From NCBI RefSeq assembly GCF_018917935.1, contig NZ_JAHLPN010000003.1, forward strand, positions 1-64,000: 64,000 nucleotides of DNA, given 5' to 3'. Each line of letters opens with the position of its first letter. Positions within the stretch are counted from its first letter, which is position 1. The DNA is from Kineothrix sp. MSJ-39. GTDB taxonomy: Bacteria > Bacillota > Clostridia > Lachnospirales > Lachnospiraceae. This document shows positions 45,816 to 55,665 of the stretch, piece after piece. Made by a program: the position numbers and the translations under genes. The notes under the pieces are model-generated. The model did not search any database. It saw nothing but the letters and a program-made list of their open reading frames with translations, and was not told the origin of the DNA.

Positions 45816-46670
45816 TCAATTAGAAAGCAGTGGACACATGCCGACCAGAACAAGCAGCATTCCCACCACCGAACACACCGCAACCTTTTCACCCAAGATC
45901 ACATAGGAAAGCAGCGCAGCCACAACAGGAGTCAGGTAGGCAAGGTTAGAAAGAATACCAACCTCGGACAGCTGAAGCGCCCTGCCCCATGCAAAAGTCG
46001 CCAGTGCATCAATAATCAGCCCCAGCCATAACATTCCCGCCCATGTGCAACCGGACATAGGCGCTATCTCACCGGATGCAAGCAGAAACGGGAAGGAACA
46101 AACCGCAGTAACCGTAAAATACACTGCTGTACATAATATCTGATCCAGTCCTTTCTTTTTATTCAGGACATTAAAGATCCCGTAACAAACGGCACCTGCA
46201 ATACATAATAGGACTCCCACCATATCCTCCAGTACCAGACCCTTTCCTCTGGTTGAAATGAGCACAACACCTGAAAAGGAAAGCAGGATTGCCAGCCAGT
46301 CTGCCGCTTTGATTTTTTCGTGCAGCATTACAGCCGCACAAATAGTTGCCATAATAGGCCAGAGATAATTGATACTGCATGCATCGGCTGCTGAAAGCCG
46401 CCGTAAACTCGCATAATAAAACGCTGAATACAGAAAGTTCCCGAGGAATCCCAAACCGATCAACTGCCAAAGATCAGCCCAGGACAATGAGGAAAACATC
46501 CGGATCCGTCCGCTGCAAAAAAGATAAGTGTAAAGACATCCTGCTGCAATCAGCGAACTGATAAACAACACCTGCATATTGGAAATATCAGTCAGTGTCA
46601 GTTTTGTCACCGCCGGTAAAGTGCCCCAGCAAAAGATTGTATACGCTGCCAGCCAATATTGTTTTTTCAT
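45816..46670 (-). CDS. EamA/DMT superfamily transporter
   Basis: The 284-aa protein has ten predicted TM helices in two EamA repeats, with the repeat-1 WGTLPAVTKL start and NYLWPI/ LIDALATFAWGRAL segments typical of drug/metabolite transporters. It is divergent from a Crp/Fnr regulator (46772) across a 101-nt intergenic region with a dyad operator candidate, so regulation by that protein is likely. Confidence 0.9.
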   Translation of the reverse strand: MKKQYWLAAYTIFCWGTLPAVTKLTLTDISNMQVLFISSLIAAGCLYTYLFCSGRIRMFSSLSWADLWQLIGLGFLGNFLYSAFYYASLRRLSAADACSINYLWPIMATICAAVMLHEKIKAADWLAILLSFSGVVLISTRGKGLVLEDMVGVLLCIAGAVCYGIFNVLNKKKGLDQILCTAVYFTVTAVCSFPFLLASGEIAPMSGCTWAGMLWLGLIIDALATFAWGRALQLSEVGILSNLAYLTPVVAALLSYVILGEKVAVCSVVGMLLVLVGMCPLLSN

Positions 46671-46703
46671 AAGTATTCTCCCTTGTTTATCATTTGGAGA
46701 GAG

Positions 46704-46744
46704 TATAGTATACTATAAAAAAAGAAACTGTAGCACATGCTACA
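46704..46744. promoter_or_regulatory. Divergent promoter region with dyad repeats (EamA / Crp-Fnr)
   Basis: TGTAGCA-CA-TGCTACA (46729-46744) is a 7-bp-arm inverted repeat, and TATAGTATACTATA (46704-46717) is a perfect palindrome with a -10-like core. Both are in the short gap between the transporter and the regulator, and one may be the regulator binding site. Confidence 0.5.
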
Positions 46745-46771
46745 ATTTCACAAAACAATGAGGAACTATCT

Positions 46772-47404
46772 ATGGCAAAATTATCCAGTAAATTTTATCC
46801 GCTTTTTGAAGAAGTGGGCACAGAATTTGTGATTCGGTCAGGTCATGTCCTGTATATGCAGGGAGATCAGTCTTCCAATCTGTATCTCGTAAAATCCGGA
46901 CGAGTGCGGATGTTCTACATCAGTGAAAATGGAAAAGAGATCACATACCGCATCATCGGAGAAGGCCAACTGATCGGAGAAGCTGCTTTTCTGAGTCATT
47001 TGCAGCAGGCAACCATATCTGCTGTCACAGACACCACCCTGATCACTTGTCCGATCAAGTCACTCTATCCGCATATTTGCAGACACAGCGAGCTGAACCA
47101 GATCATTTTTGAACTGTTGACCGAAAATTACACGCAATTATGTAATCAGATAAAAAGGCTCACGATCAATGACAGTGCCAAAAGAGTTGCTAGCTATCTG
47201 CTTGACCTGACAAAGCAGGATCAGGAAGAACTTGGCATCATCGATCATACGCTTCCTTATACACAAGAAGAACTGGCCGTCTGTCTGAACCTGCACCGCA
47301 CCACGGTCGCAAGAGTGCTTGCAGATTTTGCAAAACGAGGGCTTGTCCGCCTGCAATACAGGAAAATACAGGTTCTTGACAGGGAGGGGCTGCGTGCTAT
47401 ATAG
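46772..47404 (+). CDS. Crp/Fnr family transcriptional regulator
   Basis: The 210-aa protein has an N-terminal cyclic-nucleotide-binding-like beta barrel (about 15-120) and a C-terminal winged helix with YTQEELAVCLNLHRTTVARVLADF. The cNMP-contacting Arg/Ser set is not evident and there is no Fnr N-terminal Cys cluster, so the signal is unknown. GAGGAA precedes the ATG. Confidence 0.92.
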   Translation: MAKLSSKFYPLFEEVGTEFVIRSGHVLYMQGDQSSNLYLVKSGRVRMFYISENGKEITYRIIGEGQLIGEAAFLSHLQQATISAVTDTTLITCPIKSLYPHICRHSELNQIIFELLTENYTQLCNQIKRLTINDSAKRVASYLLDLTKQDQEELGIIDHTLPYTQEELAVCLNLHRTTVARVLADFAKRGLVRLQYRKIQVLDREGLRAI

Positions 47405-47441
47405 CCCACTTCCCGCATGCAGAATAACCCCTGAAAAACAC

Positions 47442-48041
47442 TCAAATATGAAATACAGCTTTTGTTTTTGATGCTGTAAACTGAATGATCGGTCCGGAAA
47501 TCAGGATTGTTACGATCGTACAGATTCCAAACTTTCCACCTAATAAAACACCGCTAATAACCATTACTGCATCCAGCAGGATCCGTACTGCTTTTACCTG
47601 CCAGCCGTTCTTTTCCGCAAGGGAAAATGTCAGTGCCTCATAGGAACCGCGTCCCAGAGAAGCTGCTGCGTAAAAGCCGGTTCCGATCGCAAAAAGCATG
47701 ATTCCCAGCAGCATAAGCAGTGCATTGATCCACATATGTGTGCTGTATACATGTACCTTTGCAAATAAATCTACACAGAAACTATATACGATCTGATAAA
47801 GGACCGTACCAATATGGATCTGTGACCTGTCATAAAATAATACAAATACGAGCATCACTACAGCTACGATCAAAGATGCCATACCTATACTGATGTGAAA
47901 AGTTTTAGAGATTCCCTGCCATAATACCGCCAAGGTTGCACCACCGAATCCCGCATACATTGCAAGTGTAATGCCATAGGCAGCAATGATCGAACCGATA
48001 ACTATGATCATTATTTTTTTCATCCACTCTGTTTTACGCAT
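47442..48041 (-). CDS. YczE/YitT-like membrane protein
   Basis: The 199-aa protein has about five TM helices with LAMYAGFGGATLAVLWQGIS, GTVLYQIVYSF and FAIGTGFYAAASLGRGSYEAL, resembling the YczE/YyaS family. ATG 48041 has GGGAG 8 nt upstream. The transport role is unproven for the family. Confidence 0.82.
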   Translation of the reverse strand: MRKTEWMKKIMIIVIGSIIAAYGITLAMYAGFGGATLAVLWQGISKTFHISIGMASLIVAVVMLVFVLFYDRSQIHIGTVLYQIVYSFCVDLFAKVHVYSTHMWINALLMLLGIMLFAIGTGFYAAASLGRGSYEALTFSLAEKNGWQVKAVRILLDAVMVISGVLLGGKFGICTIVTILISGPIIQFTASKTKAVFHI

Positions 48042-48124
48042 TATGACATCTCCCAACCTTCACTTCTCTTTCTTATCGTAATCTGCGTTCTTCTTCCAGA
48101 TCACGTTCATCAATCACACGATCT

Positions 48125-48772
48125 TTATAATAATATATTTGATCCTGTACGCATATCATATATCAAATCCCATGCTTCCTCATCAATTTCTTCCTTATGG
48201 AACACTTTTTTTCTGTCATCTTCTGTAATTTTGCGGATCACACGGCATGGATTCCCTGCTGCGATCGACCAGTCAGGGATATCTTTTGTAACAACACTTC
48301 CCGCACCAATCACCACATTATCTCCAATATGTACGCCCGGACACACTACCGTGTTTCCTCCCAGCCATACATTATCTCCAATCGTTACCTCCTTCCCATA
48401 TTCAAACATCGTATTTCGTGTATCCGGGTGAACCGGATGCCCGGCTGTATAAATCGCTACATTAGGTGCCATAAAGCAGTTATTTCCAATCTTTACCCTT
48501 GCCACATCTATAATGGTACAATTATAGTTTGCGAAGAAATTCTCACCGACCTCAATATGCGAACCATAATCACAGTAAAAAGGAGGGTTAATGGTACAAT
48601 CCTTTCCTGACTTACCAAGAAGATCTTTTACTATTTCTGCAATTTCATCAAAATTGGAACGATCTGCAAAATTTAATTTCTGCAATTTCTTTCGGCAGAC
48701 ACTTTGTTCTTCCATAATTGCTTCATCGGTGACATATAAAAGCTGCATATCTCTTCTTTTTTTCATATCCAT
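48125..48772 (-). CDS. Sugar O-acetyltransferase (maltose/galactoside acetyltransferase type)
   Basis: The 215-aa protein has the Mac N-terminal domain (about 10-60) and left-handed beta-helix hexapeptide repeats with NPPFYCDYGSHIEVGENFFANYN, AIYTAGHPVHP carrying the catalytic His, and GAGSVVTKDIPDWSIAAGNP. It transfers acetyl from acetyl-CoA to a sugar hydroxyl. It is a separate unit, divergent from the AraC regulator at 48905. Confidence 0.92.
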   Translation of the reverse strand: MDMKKRRDMQLLYVTDEAIMEEQSVCRKKLQKLNFADRSNFDEIAEIVKDLLGKSGKDCTINPPFYCDYGSHIEVGENFFANYNCTIIDVARVKIGNNCFMAPNVAIYTAGHPVHPDTRNTMFEYGKEVTIGDNVWLGGNTVVCPGVHIGDNVVIGAGSVVTKDIPDWSIAAGNPCRVIRKITEDDRKKVFHKEEIDEEAWDLIYDMRTGSNILL

Positions 48773-48904
48773 ATATTCTGATCCTCCGATTCCGTTATAA
48801 GGGAAACTTTTCTATTCATTATAAAAATATACAATCCTAATTGATATTTCTATCAAAATCAACCATAATAATATAACAATCGTTCGCACAGGAGACAAAA
48901 ACTG

Positions 48905-49786
48905 ATGGAAATATGTCCAAGTACTGTTTTAAATTCAGACGCATCTGAAAATGTTGCCTATAACAATCCGGATTTTCCCGCCTATATCAAAAAAGGACAG
49001 CTCTCAAGCTATCCTGATTTTCGTGCAGTCAGTCACTGGCATGATGATCTGGAATTTATTCTGATTTTAAACGGTCATATGTCTTATGATGTCAATGGGC
49101 AAAAGCTTTCTTTGCAGACAGGAGAAGGGATTTTCGTAAACAGCCACTGCTTTCATTATGGCTATTCCGATGCCCATACAGAATGCCTTTTCATCTGTAT
49201 TCTGCTCTCTCCCAAGTTACTTTCCGTAAATACTTATTTTACAGAGAATTGTTTGAATCCTTTACTACAGAACAGAAATTTCCCCTATCAGAAATTAAGT
49301 CCGGCTGTGCAATGGCAGAATTCTGTTCTGCAAGATCTTGCAATGCTTTACGAAAACAATACGGATGCCATACAGCCATATATCATTCTGGAAAAAACTG
49401 TTCATATTTTCAGACTGCTTTTTGAAAATATGAATTTTATTCCTGATTACCATAAAAATACTGCAGATATTCTGGCCTTAACTGCCATGATCGGATATGT
49501 ACAAAAGAATTATCCCGGCAAAATTCTGCTTAAAGATATTTCATATGCCGGGAATTGTTGTAAGACAAAATGTACCTCCCTTTTTCAGAAATACCTGCAT
49601 ACTTCCCCTATGCTATATCTAAACAGGTATCGTCTGGAAAAATCTGTTTTTCTGCTCCAAAACACAACCATGTCCGTTACAGAGATCGCATATACATGTG
49701 GTTTTTCAAATACCAGCTATTTTTGTGAGATTTTTCACAAGTATTACAATACCACGCCCGGAAAGTTCACAAGCCAAAACAAGTAA
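48905..49786 (+). CDS. AraC family transcriptional regulator
   Basis: The 293-aa protein has an N-terminal cupin (HWHDDLEFILILNG, about 40-105) for effector sensing and a C-terminal double HTH (LLKDISYAGNCCKTKCTSLFQ, then MSVTEIAYTCGFSNTSYFCEIF). AGGAG precedes the ATG. It is divergent from the acetyltransferase, a possible target. Confidence 0.92.
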   Translation: MEICPSTVLNSDASENVAYNNPDFPAYIKKGQLSSYPDFRAVSHWHDDLEFILILNGHMSYDVNGQKLSLQTGEGIFVNSHCFHYGYSDAHTECLFICILLSPKLLSVNTYFTENCLNPLLQNRNFPYQKLSPAVQWQNSVLQDLAMLYENNTDAIQPYIILEKTVHIFRLLFENMNFIPDYHKNTADILALTAMIGYVQKNYPGKILLKDISYAGNCCKTKCTSLFQKYLHTSPMLYLNRYRLEKSVFLLQNTTMSVTEIAYTCGFSNTSYFCEIFHKYYNTTPGKFTSQNK

Positions 49787-49804
49787 GCCCGTGAAACAGA
49801 TTTT

Positions 49805-50368
49805 CTATCTCTCACTCTCATCCATATACGCAGCCGTCTTCTGCATGATATCCCTCATGATCAGAAGATCCTGCTCCACATCTCCCGTTTCCATCGAGTG
49901 ATCTGCATGCTCCGTCAGATATAGTGGCAGATTTCTCTGCCTGCATGCTGCCTTGATCTTCTCCGTCTCCGCCCATGGATCTGCCGTTCCATGAAATACG
50001 ATCCCGGTCTGTCCGATCGCATCAAACGATTCCACAACCGGCGTATAATAAATCTGTCCAGGGAAAATTGCAAGCTGATTTGCATAAGCTGCTGCCACAG
50101 CGGTTCCAACGCTTTTGGAAATAAAGAGCACTTCATCGTAAGCTGCAAAATCGATTCCCGAAAGTTGCTCCGTCGTATAAGTAAGCGCCAGTTCAAAAGC
50201 CTTACGCATCTTTTCGGCATTTCCCTTTACCCCGGATGGCAATGATCCATATTTCACTTCTACGATTTCATATCCCCGTTTCCTTGCCAGCTTTTTACTG
50301 TAATATAATAATGGCTTGTCTGTATGATATCCGATCCCCGGAAACAGCACCGCGATTTTCTTTTTCAT
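49805..50368 (-). CDS. Small alpha/beta hydrolase
   Basis: The 187-aa protein has AVLFPGIGYHTDKPLLYY at the start, an ISKSVGTAVA nucleophile-like elbow, GTADPWAE with the acidic residue and HADHSMETGD with the His. ATG 50368 has a good RBS (AAGGAAGG). Substrate unknown; the fold assignment is firm, the activity is not. Confidence 0.8.
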   Translation of the reverse strand: MKKKIAVLFPGIGYHTDKPLLYYSKKLARKRGYEIVEVKYGSLPSGVKGNAEKMRKAFELALTYTTEQLSGIDFAAYDEVLFISKSVGTAVAAAYANQLAIFPGQIYYTPVVESFDAIGQTGIVFHGTADPWAETEKIKAACRQRNLPLYLTEHADHSMETGDVEQDLLIMRDIMQKTAAYMDESER

Positions 50369-50413
50369 ATCTGGGTTCCTTCCTTCATCACTTTTTTCGT
50401 GCATATCACAATC

Positions 50414-51139
50414 TTAAAAATGCCAGGGCAGATAGGCTGCGCCGATCGCCAGCAGAACCGCCGGAAGCATATTGGCAACCTTTAATTTCTTGCCCCATAC
50501 CAGATTGATACCGATACAGAAGATCAGCACCGATCCGATCAGCGATAAGTAAGCCACCGCCGCTTCTGTCATGACAGGTGAAACCAGCTTTGCAAGCAGT
50601 GTGATACAACCCTCAAAAACAAAGACCGGAATCGCAGAAAAGGCTGCTCCTTTTCCCATGGAAGAGGTCATAACAGCCACAATGATAAAATCCAAAACTG
50701 ACTTGACTGCCAGTGTGGAATAATCGCCAAGAAGTCCATCTTGTATCCCACCGACGATCGCCATAGCACCGATCGATACTGTAAGAGAAGTTGTGACAAA
50801 TGCATTGACAAAGCCGACATCACCGCTGTTTCCGGTTTTTCTTTTCAGCCATTCACCAAACTGCTCAAATCCGTTTTCAATACCGATCAGTTCTCCGATC
50901 ATTGTACCAAGTGCAAGGCAAAGCACGACCAGCATAGATTTTCCACTGCTGATCGTAGAGCCGTCTATTTGCAGCATGCCTTCCATTGCACCGGCGATCG
51001 CAATAAAAAGGACACTGACGCCGCAGGCTTTGTTTAATGCTTCCTGCTGCTCCTGCCTGAATAATTTTCCTGCAAAATGTCCTGTAATGCCTCCTGCCAC
51101 TATACTGACACTGTTAATCACTGTTCCAAATCCTATCAT
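50414..51139 (-). CDS. DUF554 (YdfK-like) membrane protein
   Basis: The 241-aa protein has about seven hydrophobic helices, the GTVINSVSIVAGGITGHF opening, IGAMAIVGGIQDGL and the FIVAVMTSSMGKGAAFSAIPVF block of the DUF554 family. ATG 51139 directly follows GGAGGAAACC; the 21 codons upstream are excluded. Function unknown. Confidence 0.88.
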   Translation of the reverse strand: MIGFGTVINSVSIVAGGITGHFAGKLFRQEQQEALNKACGVSVLFIAIAGAMEGMLQIDGSTISSGKSMLVVLCLALGTMIGELIGIENGFEQFGEWLKRKTGNSGDVGFVNAFVTTSLTVSIGAMAIVGGIQDGLLGDYSTLAVKSVLDFIIVAVMTSSMGKGAAFSAIPVFVFEGCITLLAKLVSPVMTEAAVAYLSLIGSVLIFCIGINLVWGKKLKVANMLPAVLLAIGAAYLPWHF

Positions 51140-51288
51140 TGGTTTCCTCCGTGTGCAGATTTCAATCATATTTCTTCTGATCGCACACACGTATTGTAAC
51201 ATTCTCTGGCTCTTTTTTCATGGATTTTCTGCAATTTCCGCGTATTTTGCCATATAAAATTATCTTTTATTTCTTCAGGAACAAGCAA

Positions 51289-52326
51289 TTACCAGATTTT
51301 CATCGCATGCTGCATAACAAGACTTACGATCGTGATGCCGCACCAGCAGGAAGCACCTACCAGGATCGGTTTTCCGCCCGTTTTGATCAGCCGGATCACA
51401 TTACTGTTCAATCCGATCGCTGCCATCGCCATTATGATCATAAACTTGGACAGCTCTTTAAGCGGCTGAAATGCACCTGCATCGACGCCCATATGTACAC
51501 AGACTGTTGTAATGATCGCTGCGATCACAAAATACAGGATAAACATCGGAAATGCTCTCTTTAAGCTGAACTTTGCCGTCTGCTTTTCTTCTTTCGCGCT
51601 TTTCTTCGCCTGTATCAGAGATAAACCGAGTGTGATCGGTATGATAGCAAGCGTTCTTGTCAGCTTCACCGTAACCGCTTTGTTCAGCGTTTCACTTCCA
51701 AGATTCCACATACTGTCCCATGTAGATGCTGCTGCAGTGACAGATGATGTATCGTTGATCGCCGTTCCCGCAAAAATACCAAATGCATCTCCATGCAGCG
51801 TGTCAAATCCAATCACTTTCCCGAGTAGCGGGAAGAAAATTGCCGCAAGCACATTGAAAAAGAAAATGACCGCGATCGACTGTGCGATTTCATCGTCGTC
51901 CGCATCAATAACAGGTGCGGTCGCTGCGATTGCCGAGCCTCCGCAGATAGAAGATCCCACACCTACCAGGATGGATGTATTGGCAGGTACTTTGAGCACT
52001 TTTTGCAGGATCCACGCGATAACAAGTGATGTTGTGATCGTACAGAGGATGATCGGCAGGGATTGTTTTCCTGTCTGGAAGATCACTCCAAGATTCATGC
52101 CAAATCCGAGCAGTACAACCGCCGTCTGCAGGATCATCTTGGAAGTCCATTTGATCCCCGCCTCAGCTTTTCCCTTCTTATTCCAGAACATTGCAATGAT
52201 CATACCCGCTATGATCGCGATCACTGCTCCTCCTACCACCGGAAATGCCTTTCCAAGCAGCCACGATGGAATGGCTATAGCAAGGCAGACCAGAATGCCA
52301 GCTCCGTTTTTCTTCATAAAATTCAT
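51289..52326 (-). CDS. YeiH/putative sulfate exporter family transporter
   Basis: The 345-aa protein has about ten TM helices with GILVCLAIAIPSWLLGKAFP, GVGSSICGGSAIAATAPVIDADDDEIAQS and AGTAINDTSSVTAA, the hallmarks of the YeiH family (UPF0324). It is divergent from a LysR regulator (52440), the same arrangement as yeiE-yeiH in enterobacteria. Confidence 0.92.
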   Translation of the reverse strand: MNFMKKNGAGILVCLAIAIPSWLLGKAFPVVGGAVIAIIAGMIIAMFWNKKGKAEAGIKWTSKMILQTAVVLLGFGMNLGVIFQTGKQSLPIILCTITTSLVIAWILQKVLKVPANTSILVGVGSSICGGSAIAATAPVIDADDDEIAQSIAVIFFFNVLAAIFFPLLGKVIGFDTLHGDAFGIFAGTAINDTSSVTAAASTWDSMWNLGSETLNKAVTVKLTRTLAIIPITLGLSLIQAKKSAKEEKQTAKFSLKRAFPMFILYFVIAAIITTVCVHMGVDAGAFQPLKELSKFMIIMAMAAIGLNSNVIRLIKTGGKPILVGASCWCGITIVSLVMQHAMKIW

Positions 52327-52439
52327 TTGTTGATAACCTCTCTTTCTTTTCTGTAAGAGATTGTATCACTGGACAACAATAAGGTAAAATTATATAATTC
52401 TATTGAACAATAAATATTTTTTATCGTCGAGGAGATCCT

Positions 52440-53318
52440 ATGCTTGATTTTAGAACAGAGACATTTCTCACAGTATGCCAGACAATGAATTTTACTGCAG
52501 CCGCCAGAAAACTAAATATCACACAGCCGGCTGTTTCCCAGCATATCCGCTTTTTAGAAGAGCAATATCATACGTCACTCTTTCACTATCAAAACAAACA
52601 GCTTTTCCTTACCCGCTCCGGTGAAATATTGCACAAACATCTGTTGACAATGAAAAATGATGAAAAAGCTGTCATGGCTGAATTAAAAAGCAGTTCTACC
52701 GGCATAGAATCTTTGTCGCTCGGAGTTACCATGACGATCGGGGAATATGCTATTGTTGATAAACTTGCTAACTTTCTGATCCATCATCCCGAAATCAATA
52801 TCCACCTGCATTATGGAAATACTTCCCAGCTTCTGAAGCTGCTTGACAGTGGCCGGATCAGCATGGCTATTGTGGAAGGGAACTATCCGAAAGAAGTCTA
52901 TTCCCATAAAAAATACAGCACAGAGGACTATATTGCTGTCTGTGCTGCATCACATCATTTCGTTTCAGACGATCCGCATATGATCAAAGATCTGGTAAAG
53001 GAGCGTCTTCTTGTCCGTGAAAAAGGCTCCGGTACCAGAAATATTCTGGAACAGAGTTTAGTTGCCCGTGGCTTACAGATTTCCGATTTTATCCATTATA
53101 CCGAAGTGGAAAATATGCATACGATCATCGGTCTGTTAAAAAGAGATTGCGGGATATCTTTTCTGTATAAAATTGCTGTCGAAAATGAATTACAGTCCGG
53201 TGTTTTAAGAGAAATCCCCCTGACAGATTTTAAAATGCAGCATGACTTTGATGTCATCTGGGAAAAACGCAGCATTTATACAGATAAATATCTTTCCATC
53301 TGTGAAGAATTTATTTAA
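52440..53318 (+). CDS. LysR family transcriptional regulator
   Basis: The 292-aa protein has a winged HTH (FLTVCQTMNFTAAARKLNITQPAVSQHIRFLEEQ, split as residues 8-42) and a type 2 periplasmic-binding-like effector domain (about 90-290). GAGGAG lies 5 nt before the ATG. It probably controls the divergent YeiH-like gene across the 113-nt gap. Its 3' end is next to a MATE remnant on the opposite strand. Confidence 0.93.
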   Translation: MLDFRTETFLTVCQTMNFTAAARKLNITQPAVSQHIRFLEEQYHTSLFHYQNKQLFLTRSGEILHKHLLTMKNDEKAVMAELKSSSTGIESLSLGVTMTIGEYAIVDKLANFLIHHPEINIHLHYGNTSQLLKLLDSGRISMAIVEGNYPKEVYSHKKYSTEDYIAVCAASHHFVSDDPHMIKDLVKERLLVREKGSGTRNILEQSLVARGLQISDFIHYTEVENMHTIIGLLKRDCGISFLYKIAVENELQSGVLREIPLTDFKMQHDFDVIWEKRSIYTDKYLSICEEFI

Positions 53319-53345
53319 GGCATTCCTTTTGGTAGAATTTCTCGA

Positions 53346-53495
53346 TCCGTGATACTGTCTGACCATCGCTGTATCCACGATCGAATACACGGATGTGATC
53401 ATATCACTGCCAAACGCCGTCAGCAGATATTTCAAATAGATTGGTTTAATCTTTCCGTTCAAAAAATCCGTTTTGTCTTTCTCACTTTCGCACCT
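53346..53495 (-). pseudogene. N-terminal remnant of a MATE-family transporter
   Basis: Read on the minus strand from about 53495 the frame gives ESEKDKTDFLNGKIKPIYLK, then YLLTAFGSDMITSVYSIVDT and AMVRQYHG, the first loop and TM1 of MATE efflux proteins. The frame then loses homology where it runs into the LysR 3' end. A TGC sits where the ATG would be expected. The rest is missing, so this is a deletion relic. It is not a piece of the intact MATE at 54108, whose N-terminus differs. Confidence 0.65.
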
Positions 53496-53507
53496 TGAAC
53501 AAAAAAA

Positions 53508-54095
53508 CTACTGTATACAGTCCATGATCAGTTTCTGGCATTTGTCATAGCCAAGCTGCGAGCTGTTCAGTGACAGTGTATAATTTCCTGCCATGCCCCA
53601 TTTCTGATCGGTATAAAAATTGTAATTCGTCATACGGCGTTTATCGATATCCGCCATCATTTTTACTGCCTCAGCTTCTGTGACATGATACAGCCGGCAG
53701 ATCCGTTCTGTTTTTTCAGGCAGATCTCCATGGATAAAAACATTGAGAACATCCGCTCTGCCCTGCAGAATAAAATCCGCATTCCTTCCTATGATCACGC
53801 AGCTTTCCTTTTCCGCAATTTCCAGAATGACTTTTCTCTGTGCTTCATATACCAGATCCTCCACAGACTTTCCCATGCTGTCGCGCCCCGCAAATGCATA
53901 GGCAAATACCCCTTTCTTCGGAGATAATTCTGCATGTTCCCGAATGTACTCCGGCGAAAATCCCGACTGCTCTGCAATCTGTCCGATGATATCTTTATCA
54001 TAATATTGTATCCCGAGTTTCTTTGCCACTTCTTCGCCGATAAAGCGTCCGCCACTTCCAAACTCTCTGCTGATCGTAATAATTTTCACTGCCAT
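53508..54095 (-). CDS. Cytidylate-kinase-like family protein
   Basis: The 195-aa protein has ITISREFGSGGRFIGEEVAKKL, the P-loop variant of the cytidylate-kinase-like (AAA_cmk-type) family, IIGRNADFIL, and RICRLYHVTEAEAVKMM. True CMP kinases have a different lid and NMP domain, so the substrate is open. It is transcribed downstream of the MATE gene with a 12-nt gap. Confidence 0.87.
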   Translation of the reverse strand: MAVKIITISREFGSGGRFIGEEVAKKLGIQYYDKDIIGQIAEQSGFSPEYIREHAELSPKKGVFAYAFAGRDSMGKSVEDLVYEAQRKVILEIAEKESCVIIGRNADFILQGRADVLNVFIHGDLPEKTERICRLYHVTEAEAVKMMADIDKRRMTNYNFYTDQKWGMAGNYTLSLNSSQLGYDKCQKLIMDCIQ

Positions 54096-54107
54096 TTTGA
54101 TTCCTCC

Positions 54108-55475
54108 CTATTTTAAACTGTCAACCTTCGTCTTTCTGATCCGCTTTAAAAATACATAGCCTGCCAGACATGCTATCAGTTCTGTGATCGGAAATGCCCA
54201 CCAGATAAGCGACACATCTGCCTGTCCGTTTTTGACGATCACAGAAAAGATGCCTGCCAGCGGCAGTATGATAACAAGCTGTCTGAGCAATGAGATCACA
54301 AGTGATTCCAATCCGCCGTTCAGTGCCTGGTAAATTCCCTGGTAGGCAACGTTGATGCCCGCAAAGATAAAGCTGAGCGAGATTATCCGCATCGCTTCTA
54401 TAAAATAAATTCTGGACTGTCCGGCATTAAATAACGTCGCAAACGCGCCTGGAAAAAGTTCCGTGATCGCCATGCCAATGACCATAAGAACCGCCGTATC
54501 AATAAGGCCATATCGGATACCATCCCGGATTCTCTTTTTGCTGTGCATTCCGTAAGCAAATGCAATGATCGGCGTGATCGCGTCACGCAGCCCAAAGGCA
54601 AGAAACAATACAAACTGCTGCACCTTATAAAACAGACCGTAAGCCGTCTGTGCAGCAGGGTTGAATTTCAGGATCAAATTCATCACATATACCATCACAG
54701 ACATAAGTGCCTGCGCTATGATCGCCGGAAGTCCGATCGCATAAATTTCCTTTATGATCGCTGCATCCGGTTTCATGTAGCTTACTCCATGCGCAAATTC
54801 TTTATTTAATGTTACATGGAAAACAAAAAGCAGCACTGCTGATACGATCTGCCCGATCACAGTCGCATAAGCTGCCCCTTTCACACCCATTTCCGGTACA
54901 GGGCCAATCCCATAGATCATGATCGGATCAAGAATGATATTGATCACGGCTCCTGTGACCTGTCCGATCGTGGAATACAGGGAACGTCCTGTCGCCTGCA
55001 GCAGCTTTTCAAACAGGGAAAAGAATACGATACCCAATGAAAATACACAGCATATCCGCAGATAACTGACACCCATTGTCAAGACTTCCCGGTCAATCGT
55101 CTGCGACGAAATATATGCTTTTACGCCCCAAATGCCAAACAATAAGCAGAACACATAAATAATAGCACCCAGAAACAGACTGTTCCCTGCCACCTTTGCA
55201 GCCTTTTTCGAGTTACCCTGCCCTAACGTTCTTGCGAGAAGTGCATTGGTTCCCACACCGGTTCCGATTCCGACCGCCACCATGAGCATCTGCACCGGGA
55301 ATACCAGTGTGAGCGCATTCAATGCTGCTTCGCTTCCCACCTTCATGTTTCCGACAAAGGCACTGTCCACAATATTGTAAACCGCCTGCAATGCCATCGA
55401 TAAGATCATCGGTATTCCCATCTGCACCATGAGCTTATTGACCGGCATATCTTTCATTTTGTTACGCTCTGCCAT
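54108..55475 (-). CDS. MATE family efflux transporter
   Basis: The 455-aa protein has about 12 TM helices and the MATE signature at TM1 ([23 protein letters not shown]) with its repeat in the second half. It exports cationic drugs or metabolites using Na+ or H+. ATG 55475 has AAGGAGG 11 nt upstream. A terminator-like hairpin (55500-55558) lies in the leader, so attenuation is possible. Confidence 0.93.
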   Translation of the reverse strand: MAERNKMKDMPVNKLMVQMGIPMILSMALQAVYNIVDSAFVGNMKVGSEAALNALTLVFPVQMLMVAVGIGTGVGTNALLARTLGQGNSKKAAKVAGNSLFLGAIIYVFCLLFGIWGVKAYISSQTIDREVLTMGVSYLRICCVFSLGIVFFSLFEKLLQATGRSLYSTIGQVTGAVINIILDPIMIYGIGPVPEMGVKGAAYATVIGQIVSAVLLFVFHVTLNKEFAHGVSYMKPDAAIIKEIYAIGLPAIIAQALMSVMVYVMNLILKFNPAAQTAYGLFYKVQQFVLFLAFGLRDAITPIIAFAYGMHSKKRIRDGIRYGLIDTAVLMVIGMAITELFPGAFATLFNAGQSRIYFIEAMRIISLSFIFAGINVAYQGIYQALNGGLESLVISLLRQLVIILPLAGIFSVIVKNGQADVSLIWWAFPITELIACLAGYVFLKRIRKTKVDSLK

Positions 55476-55499
55476 TTTAACTGAATCCTCCTTTTCTAC

Positions 55500-55558
55500 A
55501 AAAAAAGTGTGCACTTATCACACAAGTTGGACTTACGCTGATAAGCTACACACTTTTT
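55500..55558 (-). terminator. Hairpin with T-run just upstream of the MATE gene
   Basis: On the minus strand AAAAAGTGTG...CACACTTTTTT forms the base of a stem that continues with CTTATC/GATAAG, followed by a long T-run and then the MATE RBS. It is either the terminator of the small Cys-rich genes upstream or an attenuator of MATE. The loop contains GCGTAAGTCCA, similar to the hairpin at 55666. Confidence 0.6.
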
Positions 55559-55621
55559 CATGGCATATGATGAACACAGAGACGAAACACGCTTTGCGAG
55601 TTTCGCTCTGATTAGCGGTCG

Positions 55622-55663
55622 TCAAATGCACCGCATAAATGCGTGCATTTTCCTCGTCGCCAT
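55622..55663 (-). pseudogene. Relic start of a small gene (13 codons)
   Basis: The minus strand reads ATGGCGACGAGGAAAATGCA and then a stop after 13 codons. The first 20 bases match the upstream start region of the Cys-rich gene at 56244 except for one base. A terminator-like hairpin with a T-run precedes both. This suggests a third, truncated copy of the same gene unit. Confidence 0.4.
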
Positions 55664-55665
55664 AA

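Noticed and set aside
53205-53345. Extension of the MATE remnant as an 85-aa gene
   Set aside because: After QYHG the frame loses MATE similarity and runs antisense into the LysR coding end.
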